Assembly: GCA_030615565.1 (NCBI GenBank)
Contig: JAUWZC010000037.1
Coordinates: 1-14,582, forward strand
From: Desulfobacteraceae bacterium
GTDB lineage: Bacteria; Desulfobacterota; DSM-4660; Desulfatiglandales; B25-G16
Length of the DNA stretch: 14,582 nt
Reading direction: 5' to 3'
Below are positions 1 through 7,314 of the stretch, in pieces. The stretch's first letter is position 1. Each line of letters opens with the position of its first letter. A model generated the notes under the pieces. That model was not told where the DNA came from, made no database searches, and worked only from the letters and a program-made list of their open reading frames with translations. The position numbers and the translations under genes are program-made.

Positions 1-1
1 T

Positions 2-679
2 ATACCGATTAACATGGCTAAATCCGTTATGCCACAGTTGAAAGAGAAAGGGAAGGTTATCAGGGGGTGGCTTGGTGTCAGTATTCAAAGTGTTACACCG
101 GAGATTAAGGAAAAATTTGGTCTCAAAACTAAAGACGGGGCCCTGATAGGGGATGTCACCAAGGATAGTCCTGCTGAAAAAGGGGGACTCAAGAGGGGAG
201 ATGTAATAATCAACTTTGACGGTAAAAAGGTCAAGGAGATGAATACCCTGCCATCTATGGTAGCAGAAACTCCAGTAGGTAAAAAAGTAGAGATAATCAT
301 AATCAGGAAGGGAAAAGAAAAGAGACTAGCAGTCAAGGTAGGGGAGTTAGAAGAGGACACAAGAGTGGCTGCTGCCATCCCTGAGATAGAAGAAAGTTTT
401 GGATTATCCGTTCAAGAACTTACCCCTGAACTCGCTGAAAGCTTATCTTTAAAGGGAGAGAATGGTGTAGTTATATCAGGTGTAAGGAGAGGTAGCCCGG
501 GTTCCGAGGCAGGATTGCAAAGGGGTGATCTGATTCAGGAGATAGAACGACATACAGTGGAAAACATGGATGATTATAGAAAGATAATACAGGAGTCTGC
601 TTCAAAGAAACAGATCCTAATGGTTATAAGACATAGAGGGCATACAAGGTATGTAGTATTAAAAAGAGAAAAGAGATAA
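2..679 (+). CDS. degP: DegP/HtrA-family periplasmic serine protease, C-terminal part (5' end outside window)
   Basis: This is the 3' portion of a Do-like serine endoprotease gene. The frame is open to the window edge (I-P-I-N before the first ATG at 14), and the IPIN-MAKSVMPQL stretch matches the end of the family's protease domain, so the ATG at 14 is internal. Two PDZ domains follow. The first covers roughly residues 20-115, with the GWLGVSIQ entry motif and a GGLKRGDVI carboxylate-loop region. The second covers about 130-220, with VISGVRRGSPGSEAGLQRGDLI. Two PDZ domains point to the DegP/DegQ type rather than DegS. The family degrades or refolds misfolded periplasmic proteins as a PDZ-controlled cage. 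The catalytic His-Asp-Ser triad lies upstream and cannot be checked. The gene converges on waaF. Family assignment is firm; DegP versus DegQ is not resolvable here. Confidence 0.93.
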   Translation: MPINMAKSVMPQLKEKGKVIRGWLGVSIQSVTPEIKEKFGLKTKDGALIGDVTKDSPAEKGGLKRGDVIINFDGKKVKEMNTLPSMVAETPVGKKVEIIIIRKGKEKRLAVKVGELEEDTRVAAAIPEIEESFGLSVQELTPELAESLSLKGENGVVISGVRRGSPGSEAGLQRGDLIQEIERHTVENMDDYRKIIQESASKKQILMVIRHRGHTRYVVLKREKR

Positions 680-784
680 AGTTTTATTACTATTTTATTG
701 AATTTTAATTAAAAAGCAGTCCATATGTAAGAAGGTATGATGCCTTATCCGATCGTAACATTTTAGCTCTTTGAAAACTCCCCC

Positions 785-803
785 TGGCCTTTATTAAAGG
801 CCA
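785..803. terminator. Short perfect hairpin downstream of degP, possible terminator
   Basis: TGGCCTTT and AAAGGCCA form an 8-bp stem around a 3-nt loop about 105 bp after the degP stop. No long T-run follows, so it would be a weak intrinsic terminator at best. It is an insertion in only the left half of the nested element around it. Confidence 0.3.
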
Positions 804-985
804 CATAGTTATCCTTGGTGAGACGCATAAGCATGGAGATGTCTTTTTTTACATCATGCCCTCTAACATGGGGCCTCAGCGTGCCGCTTCAAACCGTGTG
901 CACGAGCAACTCATCATTGTTTTTTAGGGTCTTTGTGCGTGTGCACCTGTTTGAAGCGGCCTACCGACTTGTCTTTGTGAGGCCT

Positions 986-1083
986 GCCCTGGCGCGACGA
1001 CACAGGAGCTTGAGCCTATTTCTGAGATATTTTCGGGCCTTAGCGTCTATAACAAATCTTTGCATGCCAGGTCTGGGCCAGGG
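986..1083 (+). repeat. Composite ~97-bp repeat, copy A
   Basis: The left end GCCCTGGCGC (986-995) and right end CCAGGTCTGGGCCAGGG (1067-1083) recur, in the same order and at nearly the same distance, twice downstream of mltA. The ends carry a 7-bp inverted match (CCCTGGC/GCCAGGG). The interior is not shared with the other copies. This copy sits inside the larger nested inverted repeat of the degP/waaF gap. Confidence 0.65.
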
Positions 1084-1127
1084 GCATGGTAAAAAAAGAC
1101 ATCTCCATGCTCATTCACCAGGTAATT

Positions 1128-2216
1128 TCAAAGAGCTAAAATGTTACCAATTTTCAATTCTCTTTTCAGGGCTTCCATCTGCCCCCAAACCTCTTCTGGC
1201 TCAATGGACAACATGCACCTATGATCAGATGGACATACCTCTTTTAAACAGGGACTGCAATCTACACTATGCCTGACTATTCTTGCTTTTTTACTAACTG
1301 GACTGGTTACAATATGATCAGTTGGGCCAAAAATAGCTACCATAGGTATATTAAAGGCAGCAGCTACATGCATGAGCCCGGAATCATTGGTTAAAAAGAA
1401 GTTACATATCTTGATCAATGCCATAGCCTGACCTAATGTCGTTTGTCCACAGAGATTGGCAGGATTGGTATGCATTAGATTTGATACCTTAGCAGCTATC
1501 TCTCTCTCAGATAAAGAGCCGAATATTAATACCTTGGCATTCCACCTCTTGGCAGCCCAATCACCAATTGCAGCAAATCTCTCCTCTGGCCATCTTTTGG
1601 CTGACCCATACACAGCACCTGGATTAATTCCAAAAATAAAAAGATCATCTTCTATGCCCATTGAAGATAACATTAAAGAGGTTGACTCATTATCCTCATC
1701 ATTAACATATAGGATCGGTTCCCTCTCTTCAACATGCCAATTCATGGCCTCTATAAGCCCGAGAAAATATTCAACTTGATGAACTAAGAGAATATGTTGA
1801 TCCCTTATAACCTTATGGGTCAATAAAAATCCTCTCCCATCTGTATCGTAACCAACTCTATATCTAACCCTTCCCATATAGGCCAGAAATGCAGCTTCAA
1901 AGGCATTTTGAAAGAGAACAGCCAGATCAAACCTTTCACTCCTCAGCCTAGATGTAATCCTCGCTAATTCTTTAAAGGAGCTAAAGAAACTGTTACCTTT
2001 GTCTATGATCATTATTCTGTTCACAGCACGATGATTCTCTAAGAGTGGAATAACCCAAGGATTAGCTAAAACTGTTATCTGGGCAGAGGGTAAGGACCTT
2101 TTCAGTGCTGACAGAGAAGGGATCATCATCACGGTATCCCCTACCCAATTAGAAGACCTAACCAGTATTTTTTTAATCTCTTGAGGTGAAATATTATTCC
2201 TGGATCTGACCCTCAT
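1128..2216 (-). CDS. waaF: ADP-heptose--LPS heptosyltransferase (WaaF/heptosyltransferase II type)
   Basis: A glycosyltransferase of the GT9 heptosyltransferase family, 362 aa, which transfers heptose from ADP-heptose to the growing LPS inner core at the cytoplasmic face of the inner membrane. Visible motifs are the N-terminal SNWVGDTVM loop (residues 22-30), NPGAVYGSAKRWP (198-210), LCGQTTLGQAMALI (255-268), the nucleotide-sugar motif TNDSGLMHVAAA (276-287), FGPTD (296-300) and a late Cys cluster (C320, C323, C328, C334) seen in many WaaF proteins. The ATG at 2216 lies within the end of lpxK (23-nt overlap), implying translational coupling. No strong Shine-Dalgarno is seen, and the family's usual M-K-I-L-V start would fall near residue 15, where no start codon exists. 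The stop codon lies within the right arm of a repeat element. Heptosyltransferase II is preferred over I by the NWVGD motif. Confidence 0.92.
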   Translation of the reverse strand: MRVRSRNNISPQEIKKILVRSSNWVGDTVMMIPSLSALKRSLPSAQITVLANPWVIPLLENHRAVNRIMIIDKGNSFFSSFKELARITSRLRSERFDLAVLFQNAFEAAFLAYMGRVRYRVGYDTDGRGFLLTHKVIRDQHILLVHQVEYFLGLIEAMNWHVEEREPILYVNDEDNESTSLMLSSMGIEDDLFIFGINPGAVYGSAKRWPEERFAAIGDWAAKRWNAKVLIFGSLSEREIAAKVSNLMHTNPANLCGQTTLGQAMALIKICNFFLTNDSGLMHVAAAFNIPMVAIFGPTDHIVTSPVSKKARIVRHSVDCSPCLKEVCPSDHRCMLSIEPEEVWGQMEALKRELKIGNILAL

Positions 2217-3354
2217 TTTTTTTCACATTTGATCTAATAATACCCTGCTTGATGATATCAAAAAGTGTATCTGTACCAGCTCGCTCGTCTGCCTTTGGCG
2301 GAGTGGCAGGCGAGCCTGAAAGGAGCCCTATCCTTATGGTTAAAATAGCAATGTCCAGATCTACACCAATTTTACCGTCAATCCTGACCCAGTCTTTCTC
2401 TGTGGTCAATAACAAATCGACATCTGATCTTTTTTTCCAAGATACAAGCTCTTCAATCTCATTTTTACTAAAAACATGGTGGTCAGAAAAAGCTTTAAAG
2501 TTAATGACATAAGCCCCAAGACTTACTACCATTTCTAAAAAATCGTCTGGATTAGCTACCCCTGCAAAGGCCACCACATTTTTCCCTTTCAAAATATCCG
2601 GTGGACAGGCCTTACCAACAAGGGGAAATATGACTTGATCAGGAAAATGCCCAGATCGAAAGATCGATCTTGCAGGGAAATTCTTTTGCAAGAAATCGAC
2701 AAGGTCATCTCCGGGATGCTCATCTGTGCATCTAGTGATAATAATAATATCCGCTCTTTTTATCTGTTTAACTGGTTCCCTCAAAGGGCCCAGGGGCAGT
2801 AACGATCTGTTTCCAAATTGCCTTTTAGCATCTACAAGAAGAATGTTCACATCCCTATGTAATGATAAATGTTGATATCCATCATCTAATAACAGTAATT
2901 CCGAATTAAATAATTTTAAGGCCAAATATCCGATTTTATATCTTTTTTTCGATATTAATACAGGAACAGAAAATAGTTTTTTAGCTAATAGAAGTGGTTC
3001 ATCTCCTGCATCATCTACCGATGCTAAAATCTTTTTCCCATTAGAGACAACAAGGGTGTCATTGCTTCTCTTTCCTTTATAACCTCTTGAAAGGATAGCT
3101 ACTCTAAATCCATTTCTATCTGCCCACTTGGCAAGCATGGCAACAAATGGCGTCTTGCCTGTACCACCTGTGGTTATATTTCCAATACTAACAACATGGG
3201 CAGGAAGGCGCTTAATCCTCGAAAAACCCATCTTATAAGCAACAAGCCTAAGTTGGATAGCAAGGCCATATACAAATGAAAGTATCCATAAAAAAAATGT
3301 AAAAAGGTTCCCTTCCTTCTTTGCGTGAAGAGCTGACCAATTAATAGTTTTCAT
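2194..3354 (-). CDS. lpxK: Tetraacyldisaccharide 4'-kinase LpxK with C-terminal palindrome-encoded segment
   Basis: LpxK phosphorylates the 4' position of the tetraacyl-disaccharide 1-phosphate to give lipid IVA, using ATP at the inner membrane. It is 386 aa, somewhat long for the family. A hydrophobic N-terminal helix lies at residues 18-35. The P-loop is GGTGKTP (63-69) after SIGNITT, followed by LLLLDDGYQH (153-162), LGPLREP (188-194) and the conserved FSDHH (289-293). Near the C-terminus, residues about 346-360 (SGSPATPPKADERAG) look unlike LpxK and are encoded by a perfect-looking hairpin at 2283-2315, so they are probably a repeat insertion in a tolerant tail. The gene lies downstream of waaA after a 242-bp repeat-bearing gap and overlaps waaF. 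The ATG at 3354 has only weak SD-like bases upstream. Confidence 0.95.
   Translation of the reverse strand: MKTINWSALHAKKEGNLFTFFLWILSFVYGLAIQLRLVAYKMGFSRIKRLPAHVVSIGNITTGGTGKTPFVAMLAKWADRNGFRVAILSRGYKGKRSNDTLVVSNGKKILASVDDAGDEPLLLAKKLFSVPVLISKKRYKIGYLALKLFNSELLLLDDGYQHLSLHRDVNILLVDAKRQFGNRSLLPLGPLREPVKQIKRADIIIITRCTDEHPGDDLVDFLQKNFPARSIFRSGHFPDQVIFPLVGKACPPDILKGKNVVAFAGVANPDDFLEMVVSLGAYVINFKAFSDHHVFSKNEIEELVSWKKRSDVDLLLTTEKDWVRIDGKIGVDLDIAILTIRIGLLSGSPATPPKADERAGTDTLFDIIKQGIIRSNVKKNEGQIQE
2283..2315. repeat. GC-rich palindrome inside the 3' end of lpxK
   Basis: GCTCGTCTGCC (2283-2293) and GGCAGGCGAGC (2305-2315) pair at 10 of 11 positions around an 11-nt loop. The block is much richer in G and C than the flanking gene and is translated in frame as part of a low-complexity Ala/Pro/Arg/Gly-rich tail. 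It resembles the palindromes in waaA in composition and in its CTGCC/GGCAGGC arms, but is a different subfamily. Confidence 0.7.
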
Positions 3355-3479
3355 AACTTGATATTGGATACTCGTTATTAATTACTACCTATTCCGTGTT
3401 GCCTAATTATACGTTTTGGAATTTCTACAGCTTACTTACATCATATAGGTTTTAGTGGCAATCGATTCATACCACATAC

Positions 3480-3583
3480 ATGGAGTACTGGAGTAGTGGA
3501 TTGTAAAAGCCGAAAATATTATATTTATATTCCTCTCCCTCACCTTGCTCATGACAAACTAACCCATCACTCCAATACTCCAT
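3480..3583. repeat. Inverted pair of GGAGTA-type word repeats between waaA and lpxK
   Basis: The 242-bp waaA-lpxK gap (3355-3596) holds two 23-nt blocks, 3480-3502 and 3561-3583, that are reverse complements at 19 of 23 positions. Each block is built from near-tandem TGGAGTA words. The right block ends 13 bp from the waaA stop. The gap's other half (3355-3479) shows no gene or clear signal. The structure could stall or end transcription after waaA, but no T-run marks it as an intrinsic terminator. Confidence 0.65.
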
Positions 3584-3596
3584 TGGGGTAAAATCC

Positions 3597-5027
3597 CTAA
3601 GTTCTCACTTTAGGCCTGCCCGCAACGCTCTCGCTTGCGAGGCGGGCGGGCACTTTAGACATTTCAATGTAAGGTTCAAGGATTCCCATCACTCTATCAA
3701 GTGCCCCCTGATTTTGCTGCACAAATTCCTTAGCCCTTTTACCTATCTGTTCTCTTTTGCTTTTTTGGGCTAAAAGCTCTAACATAACGTTTAGCAATTC
3801 CGATTCATCAGCAATCATTTTGCCGCCCCTGTATTCGATCATTAATTGGGACATAGTGGTAAAATTATATGTATAAGGACCGAAAAGGACAGGTATACCA
3901 AAGAATGCTGGTTCTAAAAGATTATGGCCCCCTATAGGAGCAAGGCTTCCGCCTACAAAGGCTACATCAGCTAAGCCATAAACACGGCCTAATTCACCAA
4001 GTGTATTAAGAATGTAAACATTATATTTTTGGTTTCCTGCACGCTCGTGCCTCCCTGCCCGTCCCGCTCTACGGGACGAGGCGGGCGGGGCAGTGTCAGG
4101 CGGGTCTACCGGCAATTGAGTTTTTCTTATGACCTTAAATCCAAGATCTCTGGCAAGATCATAAACTTCATTAAATCTATTAGCCTCTCGCGGGCCAATT
4201 ATAAGGGAAAGGTTGGGAAAAGATTTAAGAAGTTGACCAAATACATTAAATATTATTTTTTCTTCAGGATGATGAGTGCTCCCTGCTACCCATATAAGAC
4301 CGTTTTTAATATTTAAAAGATCAAGCCATCTATTGCGTTCTTCATCATCAAGAAGCCTCCATGCCCTATCAAACTTGATGTTTCCAGTAACCTTTACCTT
4401 ATCTGGAGAAACCCCGCCCTTAATAATACGACATTTATCGATTTCTGTTTGCATTAAAAACAACTCTAACATCTGTAGCACTCTCTTGATCAAAAATCCC
4501 CACCTCCTATAGGATTTTCCGCTATGTGGAGAAAGTCTACCGTTCACTAAGATTGTTTTAACCCCTCTTTTTTTTAAAGATGAGATTAAGACAGGCCAGA
4601 TGTCTGTCTCAACCAAGATAAAAATAGCTGGATTAATATTTTTTATCATCCTCCTTACTGACCACCAAAAATCAAGAGGCATTGGCAATATGTAGTCAAC
4701 GTTATCTTTAAGCCTTTTTCTTGCCACCCCTAAACCGGTAGCTGTTTTAACAGAAAGAATAATTTCTTTTCTAGGATATCTATTTTTCAATGCCACGAGT
4801 AAAGGAATTGCGGATAAGACTTCACCTACTGAAAGGGCATGGACCCATAACCTGCCCGTCCCGCTCTGCGGGACGAGGCAGGCAGGCCTGCCAGCTGCTG
4901 ATTGATCAAGATTAGGAAGATCCAGTCCTAACCTTTCTTTAAAACGACCTCTATTTTTTGAAAGATAAAAAGCAGGAAAAAAAATGATAAAGATAAGTGT
5001 GGCTAAAAGATGGTAGAGGATAAGCAT
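3597..5027 (-). CDS. waaA: 3-deoxy-D-manno-octulosonic acid (Kdo) transferase WaaA/KdtA with three palindrome-encoded inserts
   Basis: WaaA attaches Kdo from CMP-Kdo to lipid IVA, anchored to the cytoplasmic face of the inner membrane by the N-terminal helix (residues 3-22). It is a GT-B fold GT30 enzyme. The WVHALSVGE motif (61-69) ends in the expected catalytic Glu (E69); TDIWP (141-145), VNGRLS (161-166), TGNIKFD (214-220), AGSTHHPEE (248-256) and GGSLAPIGGHNLLEPA (359-374) follow. At 476 aa it is about 50 residues longer than usual. The excess falls in three places: residues 44-58 before WVHA, about 307-333 before the LNTLGEL segment, and a tail from about 459. Each coincides with a GC-rich palindrome, and each keeps the frame. 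The start ATG abuts a repeat on its 5' side, so the ribosome-binding region is repeat-derived and weak. Function is probably retained, because all core motifs are intact. Confidence 0.94.
   Translation of the reverse strand: MLILYHLLATLIFIIFFPAFYLSKNRGRFKERLGLDLPNLDQSAAGRPACLVPQSGTGRLWVHALSVGEVLSAIPLLVALKNRYPRKEIILSVKTATGLGVARKRLKDNVDYILPMPLDFWWSVRRMIKNINPAIFILVETDIWPVLISSLKKRGVKTILVNGRLSPHSGKSYRRWGFLIKRVLQMLELFLMQTEIDKCRIIKGGVSPDKVKVTGNIKFDRAWRLLDDEERNRWLDLLNIKNGLIWVAGSTHHPEEKIIFNVFGQLLKSFPNLSLIIGPREANRFNEVYDLARDLGFKVIRKTQLPVDPPDTAPPASSRRAGRAGRHERAGNQKYNVYILNTLGELGRVYGLADVAFVGGSLAPIGGHNLLEPAFFGIPVLFGPYTYNFTTMSQLMIEYRGGKMIADESELLNVMLELLAQKSKREQIGKRAKEFVQQNQGALDRVMGILEPYIEMSKVPARLASESVAGRPKVRT
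3615..3650. repeat. 36-nt palindromic element, copy 3, forming the waaA C-terminus
   Basis: The element has the same outer ends as the two other waaA copies (CCTGCCCG on the left, CGAGGCGGGCGGG on the right) and the same total length of 36 nt. The 15-nt core differs (CAACGCTCTCGCTTG), but its outer three positions still pair with each other. It encodes much of the tail after about residue 459. Confidence 0.75.
4054..4089. repeat. 36-nt palindromic element, copy 2, inside waaA
   Basis: A CGTCCCG/CGGGACG stem (4060-4066 with 4072-4078) encloses a CTCTA loop, with CCTGCC and GGCGGGCGG outside. It matches the copy at 4851-4886 at 33 of 36 positions but is read in another frame. It encodes the Arg/Ala/Gly-rich stretch SSRRAGRAG, an insert in a WaaA surface linker. 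Confidence 0.82.
4851..4886. repeat. 36-nt palindromic element, copy 1, inside waaA
   Basis: A CGTCCCG/CGGGACG stem (4857-4863 with 4869-4875) encloses CTCTG. It encodes ACLVPQSGTGR just before the catalytic WVHALSVGE motif. A GGCAGGCAGGCCTGCC palindrome overlaps its right side (to 4892). Confidence 0.82.
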
Positions 5028-5030
5028 TGC

Positions 5031-5078
5031 CCGTTACTCGTTAATTAGAAACCAGTAACCAGCAACAAGTAACGAGTT
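5031..5078. repeat. GTTACTCGTTA-type word repeats between the sensor kinase gene and waaA
   Basis: The 50-bp gap between the two genes consists of quasi-repeated words (CGTTACTCGTTA, CCAGTAACCAG, CAAGTAACGAG). CGTTACT (5032-5038) pairs with AGTAACG (5068-5074). The array runs from the kinase stop codon to within 4 bp of the waaA start, so it serves as the whole waaA leader and could form a small hairpin there. Confidence 0.65.
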
Positions 5079-7309
5079 TAAACCCTCGCAGGAAGCTCGA
5101 TGATAAACTTTGTACCATGTGGTTTATTATCCTCAATCCTGATAAAACCATTATGATCGGTGATTATCCTGCTGACAATTGCAAGCCCCAGTCCTGTCCC
5201 AGATTTCTTTGTAGAAAAATATGGCTCAAAAAGCCGCTCTTTATCCTTATTAGATATACCAGTACCAGTATCAACAACTTCAATTCTGACAATCCTCAAT
5301 GCCTTGTCATAGAAAAGCCTGATATTAATCTTTCCTTTATCAGGTATAGCTGCCACAGCATTATCTAAAAGATTAATCATCACCCTTTTTATCTGTTCTC
5401 TGTCAAGTTTCAATTTAGGAATATCATCATTTTCGATAAAGTTGAATGCAATATTCTTATGAACATCCTTATACAATAAAATGGCATCTTGAATTATCTC
5501 TTTTATATTATCTGGAACCGGATTAGAAGTTGGCATTCGAGCAAAACTGGAAAATTCATTCACTAATACCTTCAGCTCTTCAACGTTGTCTATTATCAAC
5601 CGTGTACATTCATCAAAAACGGTTCCATTTTCTTTTGCTAAACGTTCACCGTACTTTCTTCTCAACCTTTGTGCTGAAAGCTGAATCGGGGTCAATGGAT
5701 TTTTCACCTCATGGGCTATACGTCTGGCTACTTCTCTCCATGCAGCCATTCTCTGAGCCTTTTCTAACTCAGTCATATTCTCAAATACTGCAACCAGTCC
5801 AAGATAATTATCTTGATCATCCCTCAAGAAATTCAACGAAACCAGCAACTTTAAGGAACGCCCCTTTACTGAGATGTCTATCTCTCTTTGGAAAAATTCT
5901 TTTTTATTACGATTTTCGCCTGCAACAAATCCACTGACAGTTGACCGGTATTTTGGGCCCAAAATATCCTTATAATTCTTCCCTATTATTTTCTTAGCAG
6001 AAATATTAAGCATTTTCTCTGCAGATTTATTTATTGTTGAAATCACCCCTCGAAAATCTGCAGATATAACACCAGCAGCCACATTTTCTAAAATAGTCTC
6101 CATATAAATCCTGCGCTGCTCTGATTCCTTACTGCTTATAATCAAATCCTTGTTAACAGCCTCGAGTTTGATTTTACCTTCCTTAAGATCCGTTGTCATC
6201 TTGTTGAATGAGTCTACGAGAACGCCCATCTCGTCCTTGGATTCCAGATCAATATGAAAGCCATAATCACCAGATGCAATCCTGTCAGTAGCTTTGGCCA
6301 ATTCCTCTATCGGAACTGTAATTCCTTTTGATAGATAAAAGCCAAACCAAATGGCCGAGAAGATGACTAAAAGTGTAACAATAGACAGGAAAATTAAAGG
6401 GGTTAGCTTTATAGGTCTCTTGAGCATCTTTATTTGTTTATAACCTTCCAAACCTTTTGTAATAGTTGCTAGCCGATGTAAAACCACTCCTGGAATAAAT
6501 TTAGCAACCACAATCGCCCCTACCTGGGCCTTTGTCTCAGTTCGTGAAAATATAGGTACAATGCCCCTGATTAAGTCTCCGTGTGGGGATGTTTGAATAA
6601 CCTTAATATCAGTTGAGTCCTTGAAACTCTTGCGTAGTACATCAATACTCAGATCTTTAAAAGGTTTTAAATCAACACTACTATCATAAGAGGCTACTCT
6701 TGGAACTAACTTTGATGAAAAGATCTGAATAGCGGTAAGATTGTATTCCTTCCTTTTCTCCTCTATGAATGCTTGCAGTTTATCTGCCCTGGATAGCAAC
6801 ATATACCCTTCATGGGTAACTAATGAACTCAAGCTATTGCCAAAGGCCAGGGCCTCATCTTCAATTCTTTTATAGTAGTCTTGACCTACCTCTAAAGACT
6901 TTTGAAGAGACTGTTCAATCTGAAGATTAAACCAATAATCAATAGAGAGAGATATAAATTGCACTGAAACAAAAAAGATGATTATAGTTGGCAAAAGAGA
7001 AAGGATTACAAAGGCAAAAACGAGCTTGGCTCTAAGGCCAGAGCCCATAACCCCCTTTTTTCTCTCGAATACTAGCTTGACCACGTTTCTCATGGTCAGA
7101 TAGAGAAGAAGAAGCAGTAAAATTACATTGACATTTATTATGACAAAGATCAAGATGCTGCCGGCAATCGGTAACTCAATACCAAGATCAAAGGCCTTGG
7201 TTCCCAGATAGGTAAGGAGGATAATTATAGGTAGTATAATACATATGATAATTATTTCTCTTTTACGCCTCTTTAGATCTTCTTTTTTAATGTCTAGATG
7301 TTTTTTCAT
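5078..7309 (-). CDS. NtrY-like membrane sensor histidine kinase (HAMP-PAS-HisKA-HATPase)
   Basis: A 743-aa two-component sensor kinase with the NtrY layout. Three N-terminal membrane helices lie at about residues 19-36, 48-72 and 95-120. A long extracytoplasmic segment (about 121-300) and a fourth helix (303-327) follow, then HAMP (about 327-380), PAS (about 405-510) and the kinase core. The phospho-acceptor is H533 in RRIAHEVKNPLTPI; the N box is MINLLDNAVAA (644-654), G1 is VVDTGTGI (678-685) and G2 is SGTGLGLAI (703-711). It autophosphorylates and would pass phosphate to an NtrX/NtrC-like response regulator. No regulator gene adjoins it, which is unusual for this family. The start is 5 nt after the DUF4390 stop, so the two are almost certainly co-transcribed. 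The signal it senses is unknown. Confidence 0.92.
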   Translation of the reverse strand: MKKHLDIKKEDLKRRKREIIIICIILPIIILLTYLGTKAFDLGIELPIAGSILIFVIINVNVILLLLLLYLTMRNVVKLVFERKKGVMGSGLRAKLVFAFVILSLLPTIIIFFVSVQFISLSIDYWFNLQIEQSLQKSLEVGQDYYKRIEDEALAFGNSLSSLVTHEGYMLLSRADKLQAFIEEKRKEYNLTAIQIFSSKLVPRVASYDSSVDLKPFKDLSIDVLRKSFKDSTDIKVIQTSPHGDLIRGIVPIFSRTETKAQVGAIVVAKFIPGVVLHRLATITKGLEGYKQIKMLKRPIKLTPLIFLSIVTLLVIFSAIWFGFYLSKGITVPIEELAKATDRIASGDYGFHIDLESKDEMGVLVDSFNKMTTDLKEGKIKLEAVNKDLIISSKESEQRRIYMETILENVAAGVISADFRGVISTINKSAEKMLNISAKKIIGKNYKDILGPKYRSTVSGFVAGENRNKKEFFQREIDISVKGRSLKLLVSLNFLRDDQDNYLGLVAVFENMTELEKAQRMAAWREVARRIAHEVKNPLTPIQLSAQRLRRKYGERLAKENGTVFDECTRLIIDNVEELKVLVNEFSSFARMPTSNPVPDNIKEIIQDAILLYKDVHKNIAFNFIENDDIPKLKLDREQIKRVMINLLDNAVAAIPDKGKINIRLFYDKALRIVRIEVVDTGTGISNKDKERLFEPYFSTKKSGTGLGLAIVSRIITDHNGFIRIEDNKPHGTKFIIELPARV

Positions 7310-7314
7310 TATAC

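Larger units (their letters stand above)
755..1147. repeat. Nested inverted-repeat element in the degP/waaF convergent gap
   Basis: The gap between degP and waaF is dominated by one symmetric structure. The outer arms, 755-776 and 1126-1147, are perfect 22-bp inverted repeats. Inside them, 830-852 and 1089-1111 form a second perfect 23-bp pair. A third pair (GCCGCTTCAAAC, 883-894 with 949-960) and a fourth (GGCCTCA, 872-878 with TGAGGCC, 978-984) lie further in. The left side also carries a private hairpin, TGGCCTTT/AAAGGCCA (785-803), absent from the right. The right outer arm covers the last codons and stop of waaF. No transposase-like frame is present. It could be a miniature mobile element, a transcribed structured RNA, or a product of inverted duplication; the sequence alone does not decide. 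Confidence 0.75.

Noticed and set aside
815..1276. Open frame of 153 codons on the plus strand
   Set aside because: It reads through the nested repeat element and then antisense to waaF. It has no domain or plausible ribosome-binding site.
4029..4316. Plus-strand open frame inside waaA
   Set aside because: It is antisense to a strongly conserved WaaA region and is opened partly by the stop-poor GC-rich palindrome.
3597..5027. waaA as a pseudogene because of its inserts and odd tail
   Set aside because: The reading frame is intact throughout, and the catalytic Glu and nucleotide-sugar motifs are all present.
5530..5937. Plus-strand open frame of 135 codons
   Set aside because: It is antisense to the PAS and HisKA region of the kinase, where the real coding frame has clear motifs.
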